In this document: piece after piece, positions 54,973 through 64,000 of the stretch
Position numbering within the stretch: the stretch's first letter is position 1
Layout: each line of letters opens with the position of its first letter
Origin: Ascarosepion bandense
Taxonomy: Eukaryota > Mollusca > Cephalopoda > Sepiida > Sepiidae
Direction of reading: 5' to 3'
DNA: 64,000 bases
Assembly (NCBI GenBank): GCA_037127315.1
Contig: JBBBDQ010000420.1
Location: 3,534,001-3,598,000 of the forward strand
The notes under the pieces: model-generated
What the model was told of the DNA's origin: nothing
Seen by the model: only the letters and a program-made list of their open reading frames with translations
Databases searched by the model: none
Position numbers and translations under genes: made by a program

Positions 54973-55281
54973 GAGTATGCGTTGTGGTACAATGGATATC
55001 GACTCAGAACGATAAATCGCGAAGTCGAGTTCGAATTCCAGTTGAATTCGTGGCATTCACATACGCACAAATACCCTTGGGAAAGATATTAATCCGACTC
55101 TTCCATCCAGTTATGGGTTAAATGATAGGACAGACTGAGTTCTATAGCCTTGGCTGGCAATCAGTCTAACACAGAAAGCAATGACAACCTACTGCGGGAT
55201 AATCTTCTGCCCAGTCAGTCATGTCTCTTTCGAGACATGATCGCCCAAGCGTGTATCACGTACGGCACTCACCTGACTGAC
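54973..55281 (+). mobile_element. SINE-A, full length
   Basis: Head 'gttgtggtacaatggatatc', body and perfect tail hairpin. Flanks 'gtagtgagta' and 'catagtgaata' suggest a TAGTGA-type target duplication. Confidence 0.85.
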
Positions 55282-55689
55282 ATAGTGAATAACATTGTAA
55301 AAACACATTAAAAATTAAAATTAAAATTAAATGAACAAAACACTGTCGGTTAGGAAACTATTTCTAGACGCGGTTTTGTAATTTTCAAAATTGGTTTTGT
55401 CTTGGTTAGTTGACTCATTATTTATAGCCGGGAAATATGTAATTGTTTTCCGAATATTCTAATATGATTACTCTACTTGCGTGCATGCACTAAAATTAAA
55501 CTTTTCTACCTAAAAGCAGATTGCAGTATTTGCCCAATCCATTCTCTTTCTGAAATGGAATTAATTACTCATTCTAACAGAGAATTATATAATTACATTT
55601 AAAAGAATGAACAGGGGAAATGGCAGTAAAGAGAAGAGTAGAAAAAGTGTGTCAAAGAGGAAATTTAAAAGTAAGCAGAACCAATCTTA

Positions 55690-55770
55690 CATATCTACAA
55701 GTTTACCATTCGTCCAAGAATATTGCTGCCACATATGCTCCAGTTCCTCTGCTATTTATTTTGAAACAAA
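55690..55770 (+). pseudogene. Small LINE-A RT fragment
   Basis: 'attgctgccacatatgctcc' and 'gctatttattttgaaac' match the LINE-A CCHIWSGAPAIHFEVL coding block. It lies within a 95-codon open frame (55620-55907) that is therefore not a host gene. Confidence 0.5.
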
Positions 55771-56184
55771 TATTACTTACTTTTAGTTTAGAATGTTACA
55801 GAAAATCGATTTTTAACACTAGACGGTGGGTATTTTGTGAAGTGTTGACAACTATTGGCAGATTTATGTTTGAGAATTTTTTATACATAACTGTAACAAA
55901 TACTTGATGAATATAACGTGAACGCCTCTAAAACGGTAGTAATCTTTAAAAAAATAAGAAAATATTTTACGCAATCAAATATTGGTAAATGTTCGTTTTA
56001 AGTCCCTTCGCTTTTCCCCTTTTCCCCTCTTCAAATGTATCCAAAATAGCATTATTTCTGTGCAAATGTATATGCTGAACTCAAATCAACAACTAGTTAT
56101 TGAAGAAACTTACCTTTTTTTATCTAAATGTCCATAAAAAACGAACTATATCTTGCACTTTTTCTCTCCCGTAACTCTCACGAA

Positions 56185-56433
56185 GTCATGTAATTAACTG
56201 CAGAATGACGTTCTACGTAGGCAGAAATTTTGTTTTGAATTTTGGTCGATTTTCTTTCTTTACTGAAACTTCCGGCGATGTTCTTCCGGTAATGAAAGTA
56301 ATAAGCGTAGAAATACAATAGCGCATTGCCTTCATTCCCTGAAATACATTGCCGGAAGTATCAATAAATGAAGAAAAATCGACAAAAATTAATGCACATA
56401 CGCAGTACGTCATTCTGCAGATAATTACATGAC
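56185..56433. mobile_element. Foldback/MITE-like element, ~95-bp inverted arms
   Basis: The left arm 'gtcatgtaattaactgcaga', 'atgacgt', 'gtcgattttctttctttact', 'acttccggcgatg' is mirrored by the right arm in reverse complement ('cattgccggaagtatcaata', 'gaagaaaaatcgac', 'acgtcattctgcagataatt'). The centre is about 50 bp. Target duplication is uncertain (GAA on both sides at most). Confidence 0.65.
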
Positions 56434-56589
56434 GAAGGAAATTAAAAGTTAATCAATAATGAGAAATAAAAATTATGGAATCTTAAATGTTTTGTTCCTT
56501 AGCATCGTAAAAATGCCGTAAATCGTTATTGAAAAGTAAAGTTTGCATGTTTTATTAAATATTGTTCTTTCACACTCTGATGATAATGA

Positions 56590-57205
56590 ATTTGAATTAG
56601 AAATATTGATTGTATGTTAACCCAGATGTTGTTATTTAACACCGCAATGATAAAGAATTATAATTCCAAATATAGATTGTATGTTATACAAAATATTTTT
56701 AACATTATACTGATAACGGTTTCCAATTAGAAATATAGGTAGGATATTATTCTAAATGTTGCTATTTATTACCATAATGATAATGAATATTAAGTAGAAA
56801 TATAGATTGTATGTTATACTAAATATTTTTAACATTATACTGATAACGGTTTCCAATTAGAAATATAGGTAGGATGTTATTCTAAATGTTGCTATTTATT
56901 ACCATAATGATAATGAATATTACGTAGAAATATAGATTGTATGTTATACTAAATATTTTTAACATTATACTGATAACGGTTTCCAATTAGAAATATAGGT
57001 AGGATGTTATTCTAAATGTTGCTATTTATTACCATAATGATAATGAATATTAAGTAGAAATATAGATTGTATGTTATACTAAATATTTTTAACATTATAC
57101 TGATAACGGTTTCCAATTAGAAATATAGGTAGGATGTTATTCTAAATGTTGCTCTTTATTACCATAATGATAATGAATATTAAGTAGAAATATAGATTGT
57201 ATGTC
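56590..57205. repeat. Satellite, 130-bp dimeric unit (~4.7 copies)
   Basis: 'tatagattgtatgtta' recurs at about 56671, 56801, 56931, 57061 and 57191, exactly 130 bp apart. Each unit is two ~65-bp halves that are themselves similar (both start agaaatata and contain ...attctaaatgtt or ...atactaaatatt). The inner units are nearly identical; the leftmost is diverged. Confidence 0.9.
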
Positions 57206-57269
57206 ATCTACTATTAGAAATAATGATTGGTGTGAATCCACGCATAACTCGACAAATCAAGAACGAAAG

Positions 57270-57990
57270 GGTTGTTTACGTTACTTTTGCGTGTTACTTC
57301 CCGGATCTTTTTCAAATTTTTATGTAATAAGGTATCTCCACCCATTTTTCGATAACTCTTAAATTGAACGTTTTAAAAATAAAATGTTTTCTTGAAACTT
57401 CATTTTAGTTTTAATTGGAAGTTAAATAATTAAATTAACTATTTTCATTAAGCGAAATACTCTAGTGTATTTCAAACAGAAATTAAATTATTAGAATCTA
57501 AAATTTTCTTTTTTTTTTTAATCTTTCAATTTTTCGGCCATTTTTAAGCGATTGACACATTGGGAAACAAAAGTTAATTCTTGGTTTTAAAAATATTTCA
57601 AAAACAAAATATATATCGGTGATAATTTAGTTTTAAAAAATTCGCAAATTTAATGTGAAATTAATCTGATTAACACAAGTATTACTTACTTATAGCATAA
57701 AATTTAGAATAAAACCATTTCTTAATCACAGAGTTGAACTTTTTTAACCATTCTACCGTAATTGAAATGTGTTGACAGATTGACAGATGCGATAAGATAA
57801 GAGTATGACGATCACAAGTGACATAATTATACATTTTTCCGGTAAGTGGAAGAAACTGCGAAACACATGACCAATGGACACATATAAATCGCCATACAAA
57901 ATAAACTTCAAATAGAAAAAAATAAAAAAAATAATTTTTTAACTACGAAGGCACGACGATTTGTATTAAACATTTAATTTTCGATTAGTA
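57270..57990 (+). repeat. ~690-bp unclassified repeat, copy 2
   Basis: Direct-orientation homologue of 49.97-50.65 kb. Differences are mainly substitutions and small indels. It sits about 65 bp after the 130-bp satellite. It lacks the flanking ~47-bp direct repeats seen at copy 1. Confidence 0.75.
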
Positions 57991-59340
57991 AATGCAATCT
58001 TTACGTAATAATTTTATAAACTAACCTCAATAAATCTTTGAACTATTTTAAAAAATATTCTTGAATCTTTATCAATCATTATATTAAGAAATGAAAAAAA
58101 TATTTTAAATTTCATTATTAATCGAAAAAGAAAACTTTTTTTCAGACTCATATCCTTATTTTATATTATTTATTAATGCAATTAAAAGTTTATCAAATTA
58201 AATAATGTCATTCTTATATTGCATTTTACATTTTACTACTGGGATCAGACTTTTGGAAATGAAGGCAAAATGTTTAAAAAATAATAGATGATTTACATTC
58301 CCAATGAGTCCTGCGTTCAACTAATAAAACCAATTTTCGCAAATAAAATTTAATTTCTTAAAAGGGTAATAGATGTAAAAAATTTCTCTTGAGGGTAACA
58401 GATGTAAAAAAGAAATATTTTTACCATGATGTTTTAAAAATAATAATTTTAAAGAGAATTTAATTAATTTGAAAATACGTCCTGAAAGTTTCATTAAAAT
58501 CCGACAATTATTTGATTTTTGCAAGAACTTTCAAATTAATGTGTTTGTCACCGGAAAAAAAAACTCATTTACGTAATATTACGTTTTCCATTGTAAACTC
58601 TTGTAAAGATTTGGTTACCCGATAACTAAAATCATAAAAAGATTGTTTACCAAAATTTTGAACGTGTTAGAAGGGATTAAAAACATTTTTAAAATAATTA
58701 AAAAATACTTTGATCTTTCCTCCTAATAATAACATAAATATTTTGATGGAAAAAGTTTGTTTTTATTAAGCGATTTAGTGGAGGTTCATATGTATAATCG
58801 TCTCTTGAATATTGCATTTTAATGTTTAATCAAGAAGTAAAATTAGTTTTATTATATCTATAACTGTAGTACACCATTTTAATTTTAATTGTTTCGACTA
58901 AAATATTTACATCGGTAGTTACTATACCAAAGCAGTTGTTAGTCGTGGTTGGATCCATAACACAAGCATACCAGCTTACTAACCACGATCGATAGTATTT
59001 AAGGTTAATTATATTAACTGTTGTAGACAACCCCTATTTTTGTTATAGGGAGGGGTGTAATTCTTTAAGATTTAAAAGTTGTTTTATACATAGAAATATA
59101 CGGTATCTATGAAAAAGTTTGAATTATGAAGAATAATTAATAATAAAATACAATAATTATAAGATTAATAAGAATTAAATGCAGCGCGTAAATTCCTCTT
59201 TAGCTTTGTGAGACACAAGAAGAGATTAACAAAATTACTATTACTAATTATAAACATATACTAGCTAGATCGTCCGAAATAAAACAATATCATAGGTACC
59301 TCCAAAGATTTGTTTTGAGTTGAACGAAGCAATTTAAGCA
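57991..59340. other. Very AT-rich stretch, no feature
   Basis: Only short frames are present. I see no tRNA boxes, element ends or tandem repeats. Confidence 0.4.
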
Positions 59341-59350
59341 TCCTACTTTG

Positions 59351-59646
59351 TGAGTTGTGGTGCATTGGAACGAGAAATCAGGGAGCCGAGTTCGAATCCC
59401 AGTTGAATTCATTGCATTCACTTAAGCACAAATACCCTTGGGAAAGGTATTAATCCGTATATTCCTTCCAGTTATGGAATAAATAACAGGACAGATTGGG
59501 TTCTATAGCCTTGGTCGGCAACCAGTCTACCGCAGAAAGCAATGGCAACCTACTGCGGGATAATATTCTGCCCAGTCAGTCATGTCTCTTTCGAGACATG
59601 ATCGCCCAAGCGTGTATCACGTATGGCACTTAACTGACTGACTGAC
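59351..59646 (+). mobile_element. SINE-A with internal deletion in the head
   Basis: 'gttgtggtgcattggaacga' shows loss of about 15 nt between the A-box and 'ggaacgagaaatc'. The rest, including the perfect hairpin and 'actgactgactgact' end, is intact. Confidence 0.85.
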
Positions 59647-59699
59647 TTTTCACGTTTGAATTTCATTTTGAAACCTATACTAAAAGCATTTATGGCGAT

Positions 59700-59830
59700 T
59701 TTATAAGCGTAGCTTAGATGTGGAGTAATGCCGAAAGCGAAGAACACCCAGTGAGGATCAAACTCACTTCTCAATTGTAATGATTTTAGCGAGATGTTTG
59801 CTAACCATTACACTACCTAAAGTTGCCCAA
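59700..59830 (-). repeat. SINE-C copy
   Basis: The minus strand reads 'taggtagtgtaatggttagc' (A-box-like), 'gagtttgatcctcactggg' (B-box-like, one change) and 'cacatctaagctacgct'. Confidence 0.6.
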
Positions 59831-60750
59831 CTAATAGCATTTATCAATTGTTTTATTTCCTTTACTGACCGTAGATAACTGAAGCTCAGTTGCCTGACCG
59901 CGGATAAGTGGCTACTTTAAATTAAAAGCGAGAAAAGAATTTATTTATTGTTTTAGTTTCACTTCGGCAAGCAAAATTATTTATTTTTGTTAATCAATTT
60001 TCAGAGTTGTCCATGAAAGCTGACAGTCTCGCATCTTCCTTTGTAAGCAGACATTATTAACAAACAACTCTAGCCATCTTCAAGTAACACCTAACCCACA
60101 ATTTGTTTTATTTTATCTATTTTTTTTTTTTGTTGATTTATTTTTATTTGATTACCATCCGAGATCCCGTTCCTATCAACGAAGAAAATTAAAAAAAAAA
60201 TGTCATCCATTAACATCCGTGTTGTTAACTATGCAACGGAACAGATTGCAAATGATGACGTATTGTGTCCGGCAAAACACTTTTAAGTAGCCACTGACAA
60301 CGACCAGACAGTCTAAGCAGCTGGTCAAATGACTGATTTCGGACAGCGAAAAATGTAGAGTGTTTCGCAAAACGGTGACGATTTTCCATTGCTTGAAAAT
60401 TATTACAAAGGCAAAATGTGCGCGCGTGTATGCACCCTTATGGTGAAAGTGACCCACCGTAAGAAGTATTACATTTCAGAAGACTAATCGGGTGAAGGAA
60501 AGCCACTCTGATAATGTTCACTGCTAACTTGTGGCAATAAATGTCATCCACCCTCTAGAGTTGACAATCTATAAACCACTTCTTTAATCACTGACAGAGA
60601 TCTGTAAATGCAATGACAATTTTTGTGTCAGTTTTGGTATTCATCTCGGGTGAAATTAAGGTTAGCCACTATATTTATCGTTAATTTAAATCACTCTTAC
60701 TTTTGGTTTAGTTTTGTTAATTAAAAATATTCTTTTTTTCTTTTCTAATT
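59831..60750. other. Unresolved intergenic stretch
   Basis: 60210-60480 is somewhat GC-richer with an 84-codon minus-strand frame (60203-60457) of mixed composition. I recognise no domain. Confidence 0.3.
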
Positions 60751-60754
60751 AATT

Positions 60755-61480
60755 TGAAACTTTCTTTCTTTCTTCTGAAATTTTACGTTACTTTTGTCTT
60801 CTTAATTTAAAGTCTTTTTCTTTTTTCTTAATGTAGAGCTTTCTTTTTTCTTTTTACTTTATAGCTTTCTTTTTTCTTTCTTAATTTAAAATTATTTAAA
60901 TCAAGAAGAAAAATTCTTAATTTTAAAGCCTTCTTTTTTCTTAAGTTAGAATTATCTACTTTCCTTTTAATTTAGGGCTTTCTTTTCGCCTTATAAATTA
61001 GAGCTTTTTTCTTCCTTTTCTTGTTTGCTTCCTGATAGCTAAAACTTTAAATTACCAAAAGGAAAACTTTAAATTAATGAGTAAATAAATAGAAAAAGCA
61101 ATAAATTAACGAAATTTTAAAAGATGCTTCAAATTAACGAGAAAAAAGAAAAAAGCTTTAAATTACCGAGAAAAATGAAAGCATTAAATTAACGAGAAAA
61201 AAGAAAGCTTTAAATTAATAAGAGAAAGAAAAATTTAGATTAAAAAGAGCTTTAAGTTAAAGTAAAAAAAAAATGAAAATTATAAATTAACAATAAAAAT
61301 AAAGTTATGATTTAACGAAATAACATGAAAGCGTTAGATTAAGAAGGAGAAAGAATGTTTGAATTAAGAAGGAAAAAGCTTTAAATTTAAGAGGAAAAAA
61401 AGAAAGCTTTCAATCTAAAAGAAATTTCTCATTTCTTAATTTAAAGAATTTTGAATTAAGAAGGACATAGTCAAAAAGGT
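60755..61480. repeat. Inverted minisatellite array
   Basis: The left arm (about 60755-61025) repeats 'ttaatttaaagctttctttt'-type units; the right arm (about 61050-61480) repeats the reverse complement 'aaaagaaagctttaaattaa'. The two arms could fold into a long imperfect hairpin. Confidence 0.75.
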
Positions 61481-61539
61481 AAAAAGGAAGCTTAAAATTA
61501 AGAGGAATTGTTATCGTCTTGATTTAAAGAAAACATTTT

Positions 61540-62660
61540 TTTTTTAATCGTATCACCCCGAGCAAGGCGGTAACGCCACTGAAGCGCAGGGGACTACGTA
61601 AGAGTGAAAAGATTGGAAAAGAGAAAGCCGGGAACCACATCCTAAACAGGGAACAAGGGAGGAGCCTCTTCACCTGTTCAATAGACGTGAGTGCAGTGTG
61701 AACCGGGCGATAGATTAGTCTGTCTACTCTAATTGAAAAATAAATAAATAAATAAAAGAGTGAAAAGATTGGAAAAGAGAAAGCCGGGAACCACATCATA
61801 AACAGGGAACAAGGGAGGAGCCTCTTCACCTGTTCAATAGACGTGAGTGCAGTGTGAACCGGGCGATAGATTAGTCTATCTACTCTAATTGAAAAATAAA
61901 TAAATAAATAAAAGAGTGAAAAGATTGGAAAAGAGAAAGCCGGGAACCACATCCTAAACAGGGAACAAGGGATGAGCCTCTTCATCTGTTCAATAGACGT
62001 GGGTGGAGTGTGAACCGAGCACAGGCGTTATCGAAGAAAGTATGAGAGAATAATGGAATCAAAGAGATAGAAGATAGCAATTGAAGCAAGATGGAAATTT
62101 AAACTTTGAGAGATTGTAGCTATCAGGAAGCAAGCAAACGAAAGAGAGTTTCACAAACAGGAATTGCGATAAAAACAACTGTTAGAGTAGAAGAGATGAT
62201 TACATTTAACTATTTCGACGCTAAAAATTTACGACTTTGATTCCAATCTAGTAACACAGGAAACCAAGGTAAGAAGCTCAGCAAGGCAGTAGCCATGAAA
62301 ATATTTGTAGAAAAGACAAGGGGAAGACACATCACTTCGGTGAGAAAGTGACTGCAAGCTAACTGCCAAATCAGGATTAATTACATTGCGGATCCTTCTT
62401 TGGATTTTGTCGAGAACCTCAAAATGAATAGCAGCAGCACCCGACAAGATACGGCAACAGTATTTCATGCACGGATGAATGGTAGACTTATAAATGTGCA
62501 AAATGAATTCTGACAACGAAAGATTCTTGGACCGACACAGTGACCCAACATTCCTAGCAGTTAATATAGATATAGTTTCGATATAATCATTCCATTCGAG
62601 ATAAAAACAATTGAATTTTTCAGAGAAACAAAGATCTCTGTATCATAATTTCTTAACCTA
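61540..62660 (-). mobile_element. LINE-A 3' part with 156-bp tail unit in tandem
   Basis: From the T-run and 'aatcgtatcaccccgagcaa' the minus strand carries the terminus, three successive tail units (phase positions 61601, 61757, 61913, exactly 156 bp apart), 3' UTR, and the RT C-terminus (62516-62229: 'ILHIYKSTIHPCMKYCCRIL', 'LDKIQRRIRNVINPDLAVS', 'LSHRSDVSSPCLFYKYFHGY'). Because 156 is a multiple of three, a 153-codon frame spans the units. It is not a gene. Confidence 0.8.
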
Positions 62661-63800
62661 TTTATTTTCTGTACTTGTTTCACGTCTAAGTTAGTGGCTC
62701 GCATCTCCGAGTGACACACTTGTGAGCAACAATACATTCTGTTTAAATATTTTTATAATCACACTTTATTAGCTTCAACAGGTAATTTTTAAGGCAAAAT
62801 TCAACCTCGATTTCATAAGAGTAATTTTCTATATAGATAAGCATTTCTGTATTTCTGTATATTGACTGACGATGTCAACGACGAGAAACAATTTTCACTT
62901 GTTTAAAAACGTGCCGAAAAAACATAAAAAAAACGGTTTGTCAAAGGGACAATTATTCCTTGATATCTATATTATCATATAACTTCCTTCGATAATGCTT
63001 ATTTTTAATTTATTTTAAAAACTCATGATTAAAATTTGAATAAAACCCTAATAAAAACAATGAATTTAAACATTTTCTTTATTCTTAAGAATTAACAACA
63101 AACATATTAAGCACTATCTATTCATTTGATTAAACAAAAATAAGTCTTGTTTTCATCGTTATTTATGAAATAAGAAAAAAGAAATATTGCATTGTAATTT
63201 TTTCATATTGTTTTATAAATTCTTTCATAGGAGATTTATTTTCAGATTGATTTCATTATGAAACGTTAAATAATTTTTATAAAAAGTAAATAATAAATAT
63301 TGCATTGTAGTTGGTCCAGATATTATTATAATCTTGTAAATAATCACTTCGAGGGAATCAAAATTGTATAAAATCATAGCGGTGTCACGGGAATAACCGT
63401 TTTTTTGGCAAAACTTTTTTTTTTCGTGAATACGATTGTTAAACATTCCTAAATATATTAGTGAAAAAAGAAATGCTCTTTTGGCGAAGTCCTTGCACCT
63501 TTTTTACCCTGTGTTAGTCACTGTGTTGTGTGCCCTAATTTTTAAAACGTACCCGTAATTCATATTTGTCAACTTGTTTTTTTCTTTGCCCCTAATCTTC
63601 TGACTCAGTGAATGTGTGTATCACGTGGTGTGGCACAGTTGTAGCTCAGTTCTCGTGGTAGGTAGACGCCAGGAGATTATTCATTTTCGGAAATCCGAAG
63701 TTAATAACGAAGTTTTTTAACAAGATGTTACTTGACTCGAATTGATTTCTTTCGATTTTAGACATCTATAGCCTCTGGTCGGAATGACATTCTTGCAAAA
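62661..63800. other. AT-rich stretch, no recognisable feature
   Basis: Short overlapping frames only. Confidence 0.4.
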
Positions 63801-63806
63801 TATGGG

Positions 63807-63807
<1 letters not shown>

Positions 63808-63867
<60 letters not shown>

Positions 63868-63969
63868 CATAATTATGCTAGTAATTCTCACACATACTCC
63901 CAAATTACGTATATATTTTCATACTTACATACATCCTCACATCCATACGTATATATGCTCATGAATGTG

Positions 63970-64000
<31 letters not shown>
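63808..64000. repeat. (CA)n/(TA)n microsatellites
   Basis: (CA)n at about 63809-63844, (TA)n at 63845-63868, and (TA)n again from 63970 to the window end. Confidence 0.95.

Noticed and set aside
55620..55907. 95-codon plus-strand frame as a gene
   Set aside because: Its centre matches the LINE-A RT coding block, so it is a LINE fragment in a chance open frame.
61524..61985. 153-codon minus-strand frame with three near-identical 52-residue repeats, resembling a membrane protein
   Set aside because: It is the tandem LINE-A tail unit; the same DNA occurs as untranslated tail elsewhere in the window.

Overview
This is a eukaryotic, AT-rich, intron/intergenic-type window packed with transposable-element remains and simple repeats. 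I found no intact host protein-coding gene. The mix suggests an invertebrate animal, most likely a mollusc and possibly a cephalopod: several tRNA-derived SINE families, heavily decayed non-LTR LINEs of the jockey/CR1 and endonuclease-RT (RTE-like) kinds, Penelope-like elements with GIY-YIG domains, Helitron-like non-autonomous elements and long (GATA)n, (CA)n, (TA)n and (GAAA)n tracts. The species assignment is inference. Nearly all open frames of 60-160 codons are chance, microsatellite translations or LINE/PLE fragments.

Family names used here are my own labels. LINE-A is a jockey/CR1-like LINE whose 3' tail ends in a recognisable block (CCCCCTGCAC...GGGGTGAAATGATT plus A-run). LINE-B is an RTE-like endonuclease-RT LINE. 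PLE is Penelope-like. SINE-A is a ~310-bp tRNA-derived SINE with a hairpin tail. SINE-B is a ~140-bp tRNA-derived unit that usually ends at a (TA)n tract. SINE-C is a tRNA-derived fragment family. HEL is a Helitron-like family with A|TC...CTAG|T ends.

Layout. 1-9.5 kb: SINE-B pieces, two PLE GIY-YIG remnants (one split by a LINE-A 3' end), a GC-richer block near 3.6-3.85 kb, and a (GATA)n cluster. 9.5-17.4 kb: two HEL copies, several LINE-A fragments, a LINE-A copy whose coding segment has expanded into a 42-bp (14-codon) minisatellite that was then hit by SINE-A, and a LINE-B copy split by LINE-A. 17.4-20 kb: a short GC-rich coding-like frame, ~850 bp of (GAAA)-rich DNA, and a 5S rRNA-like fragment. 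20-24 kb: the most complete LINE-A copy (endonuclease plus RT), broken by a 399-bp solo LTR with a 5-bp target duplication. 24-32 kb: SINE-A nested in SINE-A, minisatellites, a TIR transposon with TA flanks, and a PLE with RT C-terminus and GIY-YIG domain. 33.5-42 kb: tandem SINE-B, a palindrome, three HEL copies, and a LINE-B copy carrying both a SINE-A and a HEL insertion. 42-56 kb: AT-rich DNA with LINE-A tails, PLE pieces, a 5S rRNA-like unit abutting a SINE-A head, and a ~690-bp repeat. 56-64 kb: a foldback element, a dimeric 130-bp satellite, the second ~690-bp repeat, a giant inverted minisatellite, and a LINE-A tail with a 156-bp unit repeated in tandem.

The relations between elements give relative dates: HEL and SINE-A are younger than LINE-B; SINE-A is younger than the LINE-A minisatellite; the solo LTR is younger than the main LINE-A copy. 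Most interesting for follow-up: the HEL family, the LINE-ORF-derived minisatellite, the 5S/SINE-A junction, and the twice-occurring ~690-bp element flanked by ~47-bp direct repeats.
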